Positions 42,880 to 52,545 of a stretch of DNA of 55,490 bases are shown here, in pieces. The stretch lies in NCBI GenBank assembly GCA_002841995.1, contig PHBS01000004.1, forward strand, positions 1 to 55,490, written 5' to 3'. The stretch is from Chloroflexi bacterium HGW-Chloroflexi-8. Its GTDB lineage: Bacteria > Chloroflexota > Anaerolineae > Anaerolineales > Anaerolineaceae. How positions within the stretch are numbered: position 1 is the stretch's first letter; every line of letters begins with the position of its first letter. Below the pieces are notes generated by a model. The model saw only the letters and a list, made by a program, of their open reading frames with translations, searched no databases and had not been told where the DNA came from. Position numbers and translations under genes: made by a program.

Positions 42880-44406
42880 TTACTTGGACTGAATGTTTTT
42901 AAAAAATACTGAAGTACGCTTCACAGTTTGAAAGTGGGGTTGATTTTCACCCCTCAATATCGGTGTGACGACAACAAGATAATTTCCAGCACGAGAAATC
43001 ACATTTTTTGGAATTACAACCATTTGCCTCCCAAAACTCCCAATATTAATTTCACTCGAAAATAAGATATCCATTCCCCCAACCATACGAGCATAAGCCA
43101 AATATGAAGATTTAGGAGAAAAATCTGCATTAACAAGCCCATAATGCGCTTCCATAGCCTGATTCTCACCGGTTTGGTTTATATAGTAATCACGTAGGCT
43201 CCACCAAAGCACTGTTTCGACTTTAGGAAATTGCACATACTTCTCAAACATAATTAACATGCTATCTGATTGACCCTTTTCATCCAACCACATCAAATTA
43301 TCAGGTTGTGGCGTCTCATTCAGATTATTTGATGATGGTACCGAGCCAAAACCGGTTTCAGTAACCCAAATTTTCTTTCCATCATCGCCAAAACGGTCCA
43401 TTACCCGGGAAATCGCATCGATCCGGTATTGCAACCAGTCATTAATTTCTTCTGGTGTTAAATTTACCGGCGGGTATATATGGATATTCAACGTATCAAA
43501 ATACGGTCTTGCCCCATCCCCTGCGTCTCCATCCCCATTTGGGTCATACAAACGCTCAACTGCAGTAACCAGATCCGCTTCACCCTGCCGCCAATACACA
43601 TCTGCTAAGCCTCCATTTAGAACATTGCAAGACGGATCTGCAGCATGAGCCCCTTCAAAACCAGCCCGCATCAGCTGAATATATGCTTCAAGTTCCCCAA
43701 TCCAAAAATTTCCAGGTAAAGGATCTTTACCTTGTGGCTGTACATTCGGTTCATTCCAAATCACCCAGTCACTGATTCCATATCCGTCTTTGACATAGGT
43801 TGATTGACCGAAAGGTTTATATCGATTTACGACTTGAAAAACAAAATCCCGGTATTGTTTTTCATCCACTGGCGGAATGCTCTTGTAATCCAGCGGTGCA
43901 AAGGAAGTCGGCGATGCCCATTGGGGTGTAAAGAGCAGCATCGGTACAATCGTTAAACCATATTGTTTTGCCAAACGGACTGCATCATCCGGACCACTCC
44001 AATCATATTTGCCCTGCTCTTTTTCAATTTTTCCCCATTCAAAATCCATACCAATATACCTTGCACCAGTTGCAGCCACAAGTGCCATTTCCGTTTCCCG
44101 ATCCTCCTTCGCTAACCACAGGGTTTGCACACCGGCTAACCCAAAAAAACCTTCTTTCCCTTTATATTGGGTTTGCTCTGCAGCCGGACCTAAAATCTTC
44201 AGCTCAATAAATTCATCATTAAACGAAGAGGTAGGTTCAAGCCACACAGTCCCTTCTTCACCCAAGATCAGCGAGATTTGATCAATATTCACCTGAGTAA
44301 TTTGTGATTGACCGGTTTTTTTAAATCGATGCCCCGCATCAGCCACGGTTAACAAAACTACCAACAGAACGATCATAACGAAAAAAATCCGTATTATATT
44401 TCGCAT
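42880..44406 (-). CDS. Membrane-anchored clan-A glycoside hydrolase, PslG/GH39-like
   Basis: 508 residues from the ATG at 44406; a GTG at 44418 is also possible, while longer frames run into the upstream gene. An N-terminal helix (about 5-25) is an anchor or signal. A TIM barrel follows (about 90-440): 'WGKIEKEQGKYDW' strand, acid/base Glu in 'WVIWNEPNVQP', nucleophile Glu in 'KIWVTETGFGSVP', 'LWWSLRDYY' near the end. The layout is like PslG and GH39 enzymes found in exopolysaccharide operons, where they cut polymer in the periplasm. It directly follows the gene at 44420 (13 bases). Confidence 0.85.
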   Translation of the reverse strand: MRNIIRIFFVMIVLLVVLLTVADAGHRFKKTGQSQITQVNIDQISLILGEEGTVWLEPTSSFNDEFIELKILGPAAEQTQYKGKEGFFGLAGVQTLWLAKEDRETEMALVAATGARYIGMDFEWGKIEKEQGKYDWSGPDDAVRLAKQYGLTIVPMLLFTPQWASPTSFAPLDYKSIPPVDEKQYRDFVFQVVNRYKPFGQSTYVKDGYGISDWVIWNEPNVQPQGKDPLPGNFWIGELEAYIQLMRAGFEGAHAADPSCNVLNGGLADVYWRQGEADLVTAVERLYDPNGDGDAGDGARPYFDTLNIHIYPPVNLTPEEINDWLQYRIDAISRVMDRFGDDGKKIWVTETGFGSVPSSNNLNETPQPDNLMWLDEKGQSDSMLIMFEKYVQFPKVETVLWWSLRDYYINQTGENQAMEAHYGLVNADFSPKSSYLAYARMVGGMDILFSSEINIGSFGRQMVVIPKNVISRAGNYLVVVTPILRGENQPHFQTVKRTSVFFKNIQSK

Positions 44407-44419
44407 CCTTTTGCTCACA

Positions 44420-45181
44420 TTACCTGGTCCAAGCAGGCTGCTCAATGCGTGGATTTGCCCAACCGGACCAATCAAATCGTGTATCTCCCGCTGGACCACT
44501 GTTAACAGAAAAAATTACTCGCACTAATTGCCCTGAAAAACCGGATAAATCAACCATAACTGGTATCCAGGTTTGATCCTGTTGGTGATGCTTTGGGTCC
44601 ACATAACGGCTGTATAACAAATGTATTCCCGAATCATTTTCCAGATAAATCAAAAAAGTAACGCCGTCTCCTTCCGAAGACCATGATTCGGGTGCCAATG
44701 CCAGGTCACTCACCAAAACCGAGTCTGATGGAATCTTGATTGGATATACAAGCGTTGTTGTTCCACTGGTTGAAGGGTGAACAAACAACACTTGCTTTTG
44801 AATACCGTCAATCTCCCAGTTTTCAACTTTCACTAAGGTCTCATCCACCAAACGCATGGTAACCGCCCGATTCGCAACAAAATCATAACTCATTTTTTGC
44901 GGAAACAAATTCGGGTGCAGCACATATATCAGTCCAGCCAAATAAATTGCCAAACCCAAAAGTTGGGCGATAAATTTCAATATCTTTCGGAATTCAAAAT
45001 TTTGATTATTATTCCCCAGAGTACGGCTTACCAATTCCAACCACAACATGACAACCATGGCAGTTAGTAACCCCGCAGCCACAGCCAGGCTTGAATCCGG
45101 ACCAATCACCCATCGAACCCCAAAAAATGATATTAGAAAAGCAACACCAAGTTTTGTTAACCATTTCTTTTTTTCATTCAT
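44420..45181 (-). CDS. Small membrane protein with DWAGWG module
   Basis: 253 residues. Helices at about 10-30, 32-50 and 68-90 are followed by an outer module (about 97-250) with 'YDFVANRAV', 'LFVHPSTS', 'ESWSSEGDGVTFLIYL', 'YVDPKHHQQDQTW', 'DLSGFSG', 'NSGPAGDTRFDWSGWANP'. All conserved positions of the module in the ligase at 39278 and the giant protein at 45301 are present, with Ser for Ala in DWSGW. No catalytic domain is attached, so this protein may be a stand-alone presenter or partner of the polymerases. It sits upstream of the hydrolase gene in the same operon. Confidence 0.75.
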   Translation of the reverse strand: MNEKKKWLTKLGVAFLISFFGVRWVIGPDSSLAVAAGLLTAMVVMLWLELVSRTLGNNNQNFEFRKILKFIAQLLGLAIYLAGLIYVLHPNLFPQKMSYDFVANRAVTMRLVDETLVKVENWEIDGIQKQVLFVHPSTSGTTTLVYPIKIPSDSVLVSDLALAPESWSSEGDGVTFLIYLENDSGIHLLYSRYVDPKHHQQDQTWIPVMVDLSGFSGQLVRVIFSVNSGPAGDTRFDWSGWANPRIEQPAWTR

Positions 45182-45231
45182 AATTCAAACCTATCATCAA
45201 AATTATTTATTGAAAAAGATAAAGGATCTCT

Positions 45232-45268
45232 AAAAAAAGCAGGCATCCGAATTAAGAATACCTGCTTT
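45232..45268 (-). terminator. Rho-independent terminator after the giant ligase gene
   Basis: AAAGCAGG and CCTGCTTT pair (8 bp, 17-base loop); on the - strand seven T follow. It lies about 30 bases after the stop codon of the gene at 45301, which is therefore in a different unit from 45181-41200. Confidence 0.8.
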
Positions 45269-45300
45269 TGATCAATTGTTCCAGTATGAACACAACTAGA

Positions 45301-48300
45301 TCAAGGTACGCTACTTGAATGATCATCAATAATTATAGCGGGATCTCCCCAACCAGCCCAATCAAAACGGTCGTCGTTGTTAGGGCCAGATGTGGTCGTA
45401 AACTTCAATTTAATGCCTTTCCCTTGATATGCACTTAAATTAATTTTTTCCAATCGCCAATCACGATCTTCAATATTTTGCTTTGGGTCCATATATGTTG
45501 AAAAGATTTCTTGGCTGTTAATTCCATCTTCAAGAATAATAACGAAATTTACGCCATCACCGGCCTGATTCCAGACCTCTGGTGATAATCCTGTCCAAAA
45601 ATTTAAATACAGCTTTTCCCCTGTTTTAAGGACGGGTAAATTAATCTCATATTCAGAAAATGAATCCGGATGCATAAAAATAGTAGTTTTTCGATCTCCG
45701 TTAATTTGAAAATAAGTTGCCTTTATAAAGCCCTTATATACGGTATCTGACAAATTTGCCTTTGCTAAATTAGAAACAAAATCATAAACGGTATCTCGAA
45801 AAATGTTGCCTTCCACTTTTTGAGCCAATGCAAAATAAGGAACCGCCTCAGAGAAATTTCCTGATTTTAAATAATAATTACCCATCGCAAGTTGAGCTTC
45901 GCCCCAACCAGGTGTTCGTGCCACAGCCTCCTGATAAGCTGCCAAGGCATCAGAATAATTTTCTTTCGATTCATACAATCTTCCTAAAGCGAGTAAAGGT
46001 AACGATTCATATGGATCTAAATTTGCTGCTAAAAAGAATTCTTTTTCAGCATCTTCAGTCATATTTAATAAAAGGTAAGTTTCACCAAGAAAATAATGTG
46101 GTGCACTTTCGTTCTTTCGCGACTCAGTTGCCAAAAAATAATTTTCTACCGCTTTCTCTGGTTGGTTACGCAATCGGGCAATATGCCCAAGCATAATTTT
46201 ATGAATAAAATCCGAACCAACCGAATCAATATGAATTTCTATTTGTTTTTCATTCTCACCAGATTTTGCAATACAAGTAGCAACAAACCACAAACGCGAA
46301 TCATATGGACGGACCCAATTTTTGACCAGCGCATCATAAGCTTTCCAACAATTACCGGTTTTTTCTATAGAAGTCCCATCTATTGAATCATCATTCGCCA
46401 AAGCCAAAAAATCCTCCGGGGTTGCCCTGATTTTTGATATCCATTCTAATGCCTGTCTGGCTTTTTCAGATTCACCCAAAGCAGAGTATACCTGTTGCCA
46501 TGCATCTAAAATATCAACATTAAACGACATCAAGTGGAACGAATCTGATGAAGCAATCGCTGTCGTCAAAGAAAGTGTCTCCGCCGCTTTATCAGGTTCT
46601 TGGAGGTTTAGTTGCACAAGGGATAATAATCTTTTCGAATCGATGTTTTTTGGACTGACATCTACCGCTTTTTCCAGCCAGAGTTGTGCTTCATCAAAAC
46701 GATTCTGTTCAGAATAAATAAGCGCCATACCACGATAGCCATAAGCACTATTTGGGCGAACGGTTTGATAATTTAAATATGCATCTTCTGCACGGTCATA
46801 TAATCCGCTCAAACGTGCCGCTTCTGCCCCGGCTGCCAAAATCAAATGAGCCTCAGGATCGTTTTCGTTTTTTCCAGCCAGATAGTGAGTATTAAGAACA
46901 TCAAACACACTATCAATATTTAAATAATCTCCACCATTAATTGATTGATTGAACTGCCTCGCAGTAATATTCGATTTTTCCAAATGAGACATCAAGCGAA
47001 TATTCAAATCGGTAGCCAAGGATTCACGGTAATAAACCGGATCTAGGACGACAGCGAATGTTCCATCGGCTAGCTGTATTTTTAACCAATACAATTCTCC
47101 GGCTAAATCCGGGTGATATTCGAATGATTTTGCAAATAATTCATATGCTTCGGACCATCTTCCTTGGTTTGCTCGTAACAACCCCAGATTCGCATGAAGT
47201 CCTGGCGTCCACCCTTCCAGTGGGTCGTTAGCAATTGCCTCTTCAAAATATGCGTTGGTAGATTCCAAATCACCCTGTAACCACGCCAGCCATCCCGCCT
47301 GGGTCAAATAAGGTGAATATCCACGCTTAAGGGATATTGCCTTTTCAATGTTTTCTGTGGCTTGTTTAGTTTGCCCAATTTCAAGATCAACTTTAGACAG
47401 CATCCATCGATAATGAGCCGAAAGTGGATTCACTACGGAAGCTATTTGAAAATTCTTAGCTGCATCCTGCCAGCGGTGTTCCTGAAAAGCCAAAAATCCA
47501 GAACTATATTGATTGCTGGCGAGCGCTGACAAGATACACACAAATATCACTAATAACGATATAACCCGTAAAAAAATCTTTTTTTCAAAAAAATGCAGGG
47601 TTTTGAAAATCACAGGTTGTTCGCTGTTTGAAAAACATGAAATCCCTAATAAGAGCCCGATTATTGCCCAAATTGGAAAACTAAAAAATGGAGGTGTCTC
47701 ACGGGTGACATCCAGCATGCCCCAGGCTAACTCTCCCGCAATTCCTGCCAAACAGGCTGCTGCTAAAACTCGCTGTTGAGGATTCCCCTGCTTCCAGGTT
47801 TTCATACCAATCATAACTATTGTGAACAACATACCCAACAGACCAATCAACCCAACCAGACCAGTGAATGCTGTGATCTCCAAAAAGATATTATGCCCAT
47901 GAAGTTTAAGCAGGCCAGTATGGAATCGGATCACATAAAGCGGGTCATCCAAAATATCTTGTGATTCGCTTACCAACTTTGCATTTTCCGAAAATTTTGT
48001 ATAAAGGTACTCATTGTCTGGCCCACCGCCTAACAAAGGATAATTTCGAATGGCATTGATAGCCCCAGTCCAGTGAGCGAATCTCCCATTAAAAGAGTAA
48101 ACATTAATTGTTGTTGCAACGCGAATACTTATAAACAACATTCCCGCAACGATAATAATAATGGACGCAATCAGTGTTATGCGAGTAATAGGCGTTGAAG
48201 TAATTCGTATCCACGTAGTTTTGATTTGCTTCCAAAACAAAAGATTGGCAAAAACAAAAACAGCAACAAGGAACGCAAAAAAACCTTCAAATGAACGTGA

Positions 48301-49326
48301 AACAAAAATAATAAAAAGAATCAAAATTTCAAGTAGAATCAATCCCCATTTTTGAAGTTGTCTCAATCGCCCATTGGATTGTTCAATAAATAAGAGAGCC
48401 ATCCCAAATGGAGCAGTAATAAGTAACGAACGTGCTATTAAATTCGCCCCCCCCATTTCGGTCGGATGCAAACGATACGATAATGCCATTCCATAACCAA
48501 AAGCCAAAGAAATATTAAATATTTTAATCAACGCCAAAAGAATTGGTAATCCAGCTCCAAAAGCCAGAATGATCCAGGATATCGCTTTCCATTCAGACCA
48601 GGTTTGCACAAAATGTGCTGTGCAGGCTGCCAAACAGATCATTAATATCATGGCGAGCACATAAGAGATGCTTTGTCCAGGCACAGGCGAAACCAACGTA
48701 GTCAATACCAGTTCAGCAACAAAAAAAACAACCCACTTCCAATAATTAACTTCATTAAGAGCTACACGCAATGCATCTTTCTTTTGACTTAATAAATAAA
48801 TTATTAAAAAACCAGTCAAAACAACATTAATCGACCCTACTTCTGGAACCGCAGAAACCCGAAAAAAAATGACTGAGCTGTAAAAACCTGCAGCAGCTAA
48901 AGCTGCACCACCCGATGCCCATTTTTCATTGGTGAGCGAGAACCATGTAAGTGCGAAAGAAAAGCCACAACCGATCACTAGATATATCAACATCAAAGCA
49001 GGCAACGAGTGTAATGAAGCCAATCCGGATGGTAGTTTGTTTGCAGTGATGACCTGGGTAATAGCTGTAGCTACAAGCGCAACCAATGTTAATGTCGTTG
49101 GGATCTGATTGAAGATTTTGTAAACTGAGTGCCCACTCTTCCAAACAAGAAAGAAGGGCACCAGAGTGCTGATAATTACGACAGAAAAGACCGCATAAGC
49201 GTACGGAGCAAGCAACGAAGAAAATGAAGATATGACCGATATAACAATTAACAGGATTACGATTATCCCTTTATATCCTGTTTCTTTGCTAGGGAATTTT
49301 CCCTCCATATAATCTGTTTCCTTCAA
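45301..49326 (-). CDS. Giant O-antigen ligase/polymerase-TPR-DWAGWG protein
   Basis: 1341 residues. Residues 20-620 hold about 14 helices with the Wzy_C/WaaL outer-loop traits 'HPTEMGGANLIARSL' and 'YPLLGGGPDNEYL', 'KLHGHNIFLEITAFTGLVG'. Residues about 640-1170 are tetratricopeptide repeats ('FQIASVVNPLSAHYRWMLS', 'LEKAVDVSPKNIDSKRLL', 'AANLDPYESLPLLALGRLYE'), on the outer side. The end (about 1178-1341) is the recurrent module: 'FMHPDSF', 'EVWNQAGDGVNFVIIL', 'YMDPKQNIEDRDW', 'NLSAYQG', 'TTSGPNNDDRFDWAGWGDP'. Ligase-TPR fusions are known (PF04932 plus TPR), but the added module is unusual. Probable role: linking or polymerising the surface glycan. Confidence 0.85.
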   Translation of the reverse strand: MKETDYMEGKFPSKETGYKGIIVILLIVISVISSFSSLLAPYAYAVFSVVIISTLVPFFLVWKSGHSVYKIFNQIPTTLTLVALVATAITQVITANKLPSGLASLHSLPALMLIYLVIGCGFSFALTWFSLTNEKWASGGAALAAAGFYSSVIFFRVSAVPEVGSINVVLTGFLIIYLLSQKKDALRVALNEVNYWKWVVFFVAELVLTTLVSPVPGQSISYVLAMILMICLAACTAHFVQTWSEWKAISWIILAFGAGLPILLALIKIFNISLAFGYGMALSYRLHPTEMGGANLIARSLLITAPFGMALLFIEQSNGRLRQLQKWGLILLEILILFIIFVSRSFEGFFAFLVAVFVFANLLFWKQIKTTWIRITSTPITRITLIASIIIIVAGMLFISIRVATTINVYSFNGRFAHWTGAINAIRNYPLLGGGPDNEYLYTKFSENAKLVSESQDILDDPLYVIRFHTGLLKLHGHNIFLEITAFTGLVGLIGLLGMLFTIVMIGMKTWKQGNPQQRVLAAACLAGIAGELAWGMLDVTRETPPFFSFPIWAIIGLLLGISCFSNSEQPVIFKTLHFFEKKIFLRVISLLVIFVCILSALASNQYSSGFLAFQEHRWQDAAKNFQIASVVNPLSAHYRWMLSKVDLEIGQTKQATENIEKAISLKRGYSPYLTQAGWLAWLQGDLESTNAYFEEAIANDPLEGWTPGLHANLGLLRANQGRWSEAYELFAKSFEYHPDLAGELYWLKIQLADGTFAVVLDPVYYRESLATDLNIRLMSHLEKSNITARQFNQSINGGDYLNIDSVFDVLNTHYLAGKNENDPEAHLILAAGAEAARLSGLYDRAEDAYLNYQTVRPNSAYGYRGMALIYSEQNRFDEAQLWLEKAVDVSPKNIDSKRLLSLVQLNLQEPDKAAETLSLTTAIASSDSFHLMSFNVDILDAWQQVYSALGESEKARQALEWISKIRATPEDFLALANDDSIDGTSIEKTGNCWKAYDALVKNWVRPYDSRLWFVATCIAKSGENEKQIEIHIDSVGSDFIHKIMLGHIARLRNQPEKAVENYFLATESRKNESAPHYFLGETYLLLNMTEDAEKEFFLAANLDPYESLPLLALGRLYESKENYSDALAAYQEAVARTPGWGEAQLAMGNYYLKSGNFSEAVPYFALAQKVEGNIFRDTVYDFVSNLAKANLSDTVYKGFIKATYFQINGDRKTTIFMHPDSFSEYEINLPVLKTGEKLYLNFWTGLSPEVWNQAGDGVNFVIILEDGINSQEIFSTYMDPKQNIEDRDWRLEKINLSAYQGKGIKLKFTTTSGPNNDDRFDWAGWGDPAIIIDDHSSSVP

Positions 49327-49484
49327 TTAGCAATTATTTTTGATAATGTTTCATCAATGAAAACCTGTCGACACAAAATGCACAAGAAAAAAATTTAACC
49401 AATCTGGTATCCAATCTTACGCTTAACACAAACATTTCTATCCTGGAAGCAGACCAACGAGTAATCCAAGATTAATACTTGGTC

Positions 49485-50525
49485 TCAAGTTTTTTGCATT
49501 AAGTGTCGGCTGTAAACATCCAGTAATTTTTTAGCAACAATACGCGTATCGAAATATTCCATTATCCACTTTCTAGCCTTTTCACCAATTTTTTGTCCTT
49601 CTACAGGATTATTGAGCAAAAAAAGCATTTGATCTCGAGCTTCTTCTGGAGTATTGGCAATTAGGACTGGAGGAAATTCCAGATACATATTAGCATATTT
49701 AAAATTACAGATCACTGGTTTTCCACATGCCATTCCTTCCAGTTCTGAAACAGTCAAAATTCCAGTTCCAATCTGTCCCAAAATAAAAGTTGAATCCTGA
49801 ATTGTTGAAATCATTTTTTTATGTGGAGTTCTCGACAATAAGACCAATCTTGAATCACCTTCGTATTTATTAAGAAATTCCTTTACTTCTTCCATTGCAT
49901 TTCCATAATTGAACATTTTTACCTTGATTTTTGGGTACTCATTCCAAACCAACTCAATTGATTTTAAAACCTCTCCAATACCTTTGAAACGATCTATTTT
50001 ATTAATGTTAAACAAAACGGGAGTGTCCTGGAATTCAAAATCGGTTCGCGGAATAAATTGTTCAGTATCAATTGGATTGGGAAAGAAAATGGCATCCGGA
50101 CGAATCTTTTCGACCAATGGCTTTAAATCAGGAGTGGTATAAAAAACAGATTCCGCCTTTTCAATACCACTTCGAATGATCTTTCCTAAAATCGGCCAAT
50201 GAATATGAATCCGAACATCGGTGCCATGAATATGCAGGAAAAACGGAAATCCAAAAAAAAGTGGTAAGTAAGCATGCGTTCCGTAATGAATATGAATTAA
50301 ATTAATCTTTTCATTCTTTATGTATTGTTTAAACCGAAATATTTCAATAACTCGAAGAATGGTCGAAATTACGTACTGCAGAATTTTTGGAAATTTCTCA
50401 TTTTTATAATTCAATAACCGGTAAAGTTTTGCGTTTACACCGATATCGCAAAGACCAGAGACCAGATTGGCACCAACGGACGCGACATCATTTACATGGA
50501 CAATTCTTAGCTCTCTCAATTCCAT
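49485..50525 (-). CDS. GT4 family glycosyltransferase
   Basis: 346 residues of the GT-B fold: 'RIVHVNDVASVGANLVSGL' at the start, 'NLIHIHYGTHAYLPLFF' in the acceptor domain, 'VLFNINKIDRFKGIGEVLKSI' and the donor site 'ILTVSELEGMACGKPVIC' with the E-x7-E-like glutamates. The 'HIHGTDVRIHIHWP' segment is typical of transferases for unusual sugars. It is separated by about 160 bases from the giant protein gene and by 200 bases from the flippase gene, so it may have its own promoter. Confidence 0.88.
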   Translation of the reverse strand: MELRELRIVHVNDVASVGANLVSGLCDIGVNAKLYRLLNYKNEKFPKILQYVISTILRVIEIFRFKQYIKNEKINLIHIHYGTHAYLPLFFGFPFFLHIHGTDVRIHIHWPILGKIIRSGIEKAESVFYTTPDLKPLVEKIRPDAIFFPNPIDTEQFIPRTDFEFQDTPVLFNINKIDRFKGIGEVLKSIELVWNEYPKIKVKMFNYGNAMEEVKEFLNKYEGDSRLVLLSRTPHKKMISTIQDSTFILGQIGTGILTVSELEGMACGKPVICNFKYANMYLEFPPVLIANTPEEARDQMLFLLNNPVEGQKIGEKARKWIMEYFDTRIVAKKLLDVYSRHLMQKT

Positions 50526-50726
50526 AGTAGGCCTTCACCTTAATAATCAATCCATCAAAAACCACAAATTTTCAAGCAACACCTGAGAAATAATTGCCCG
50601 GTCAAATTTTTTTACTTTATCATTCAGATGAAGTGAAGTAGATCAAATTTTCAAAATGATTAAGTTGTGCCTTAATTATAACTTGGGGCATTTGTGAGAA
50701 CATTCTTAATAACCGAATAGAAACAA

Positions 50727-52256
50727 TTATCGCTTAAATCTGCGGGGAATAATGGTAAGGAGAAATTTCTTATCCTCCAAATTTAAGATAAACAAATAGA
50801 TAATAATCACGCATACAATACCGGTAATTGAGCCTATACTTATCATTTCAAGCCAATTCCGTATAGCATACTGCGTTGTGATGAACCAGGATATTGATCC
50901 TACTAAAGTTGGTACCAAGATCCCAGGAAAAAGTGCTTTTAAGTATATTTTCCAAGAATAGTTTTGAATATAAGCAGTATATATTGATGTAAACAAAGAA
51001 TAAATCAGAGTCAGAACAATCGCGCCTGCTGCAGCAATCCCATAAGCTCCCATATTAAGAAATTTTATAAAAAATATTGCTAAAAGTATATTTACAACTC
51101 CCATTACTAATGTTACCAATCCTGGGATCTTTACTTTATTTAATGTTATCTGAATTCCAATTAGTGGTAAAACTGCAAGATTAATTGGTAAGTGGAAGAC
51201 AATGATTGCCAATAACAATCCAAGACGTCCAAAATCCGCTCCTAACCACAATTCAAGAAATGGCTTTCCAAATCCACAAATCAAACCAACAAGAAAACCG
51301 ATCGCAATTCCCATTAATCTGACAGCCAGTAAAGATAAACTAGTGATGCTTTTCAAATCATTCACCGCATATTTGGCTAACACTATCGGTGTTAAAACAC
51401 CTGCAACGGTTCCTGCAACTCCCCGAAGTAATGCAGAAAATTGTATTAATGTACCATATTCACCAGCAACTTTTGGCCCTAACATAATATTAGCAACGAC
51501 AAGATCAATATATAGAATTAACAAAGTCCCGATTTGGCTAATAACCATCCATCCACCCATATTGGTGAGTTCGCGAATTCTTGATAGATCAAATTTTCTG
51601 GGGGAAATTTTTAGTTCTGGCGTCAATCGTTTCCAAATATATATATCTCCAAATAATCCAAACAACGATGAAATAAAAATTCCTAAACCAACAATCCAGA
51701 TACTAGGAACGATTAATCTAAATAAAATAACAACGACTAGAACCCTAATGATGTTTGTTGGAATAATAACCGCATTCCGCAAGTCAAATCTGCTTTTTGC
51801 CCATGTCGAAATCGAGAAACTACTTCCTATCGTTGTTACAAAAAATGAAGACATAACAAAGAAAAACAAAATCTGAGTAGCGATTTCCTGGCCTGATGGA
51901 ATATCAAAAATTTTTGGAACAAAAAAAACAAACCCTATTAAGAAAGGTATTGAAATTAATGAAATAATTAATATTCCAAATAAAGCAGTATTAAACGTTT
52001 TATTTGCACTGTCAATAGAATTTTTTTGAAGGTCAATTGTTAAATATCTGCCAACTGCTCCATTTAATGCCATTGTTATCAAACTCATGTAAATCGTTAC
52101 AGAATATGCAAGGGGGTAAAGCCCATAAGATTCAACGCCAAGATGAATAATCAGATAAGGTGTAAGCCATAATCCAATAAGTAGGTTTATTCCATATGCA
52201 ATAACGTTCGTGGATACATTTATGCCAAATTGACTTTGGTTTTTAGAATTTAACAA
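50727..52256 (-). CDS. Wzx-like polysaccharide flippase
   Basis: 509 residues with 12-14 helices, the PST/MATE fold of O-unit flippases. Start 'QFGINVSTNVIAYGINLLIGLWLTPYLIIHLGVESYGLYPLAYS' zone (the 'G.E.YG' turn after helix 1-2), then 'GAVGRYLTIDLQK' typical of this group, and 'GPKVAGEYGTLIQFSALLRG' in the middle. It carries the lipid-linked repeat across the inner membrane. Together with the MurJ-like protein it makes two flippases in one cluster. AT-rich like the genes around it. Confidence 0.88.
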   Translation of the reverse strand: MLNSKNQSQFGINVSTNVIAYGINLLIGLWLTPYLIIHLGVESYGLYPLAYSVTIYMSLITMALNGAVGRYLTIDLQKNSIDSANKTFNTALFGILIISLISIPFLIGFVFFVPKIFDIPSGQEIATQILFFFVMSSFFVTTIGSSFSISTWAKSRFDLRNAVIIPTNIIRVLVVVILFRLIVPSIWIVGLGIFISSLFGLFGDIYIWKRLTPELKISPRKFDLSRIRELTNMGGWMVISQIGTLLILYIDLVVANIMLGPKVAGEYGTLIQFSALLRGVAGTVAGVLTPIVLAKYAVNDLKSITSLSLLAVRLMGIAIGFLVGLICGFGKPFLELWLGADFGRLGLLLAIIVFHLPINLAVLPLIGIQITLNKVKIPGLVTLVMGVVNILLAIFFIKFLNMGAYGIAAAGAIVLTLIYSLFTSIYTAYIQNYSWKIYLKALFPGILVPTLVGSISWFITTQYAIRNWLEMISIGSITGIVCVIIIYLFILNLEDKKFLLTIIPRRFKR

Positions 52257-52545
52257 TTTTATTTTGCCTAAATTAATGAATTAATGCAGTTTACCAACAT
52301 TATAAAAGATTATCATAAAAAGATATTTATATCCACATATGTGTTTATTAAATGAGTAGCTAAAACAAAATGTTGTGTTTAACAGAGAATAATTTTTGAA
52401 TAAATTGCACCTAAATAAAAAATCCAATTATCATTTAGCCTCCAATTGATAACTAGAGTAAACAATATATTTAAAAGTAAAAAAGATACCTTTCCGCCAC
52501 AATTATTAATACAAGATATATTAAAAAATTTTTCGTATAAAAATG
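52257..52545. other. AT-rich intergenic stretch
   Basis: 290 bases, very AT-rich, no gene seen; it lies between the Wzx-like gene and the truncated glycosyltransferase and probably contains the promoter of the Wzx-like gene. Confidence 0.5.

Noticed and set aside
51202-51876. 224-codon plus-strand frame opposite the Wzx-like gene
   Set aside because: It lies entirely within the clear flippase gene and lacks helices or motifs; it is the complement of hydrophobic codons.
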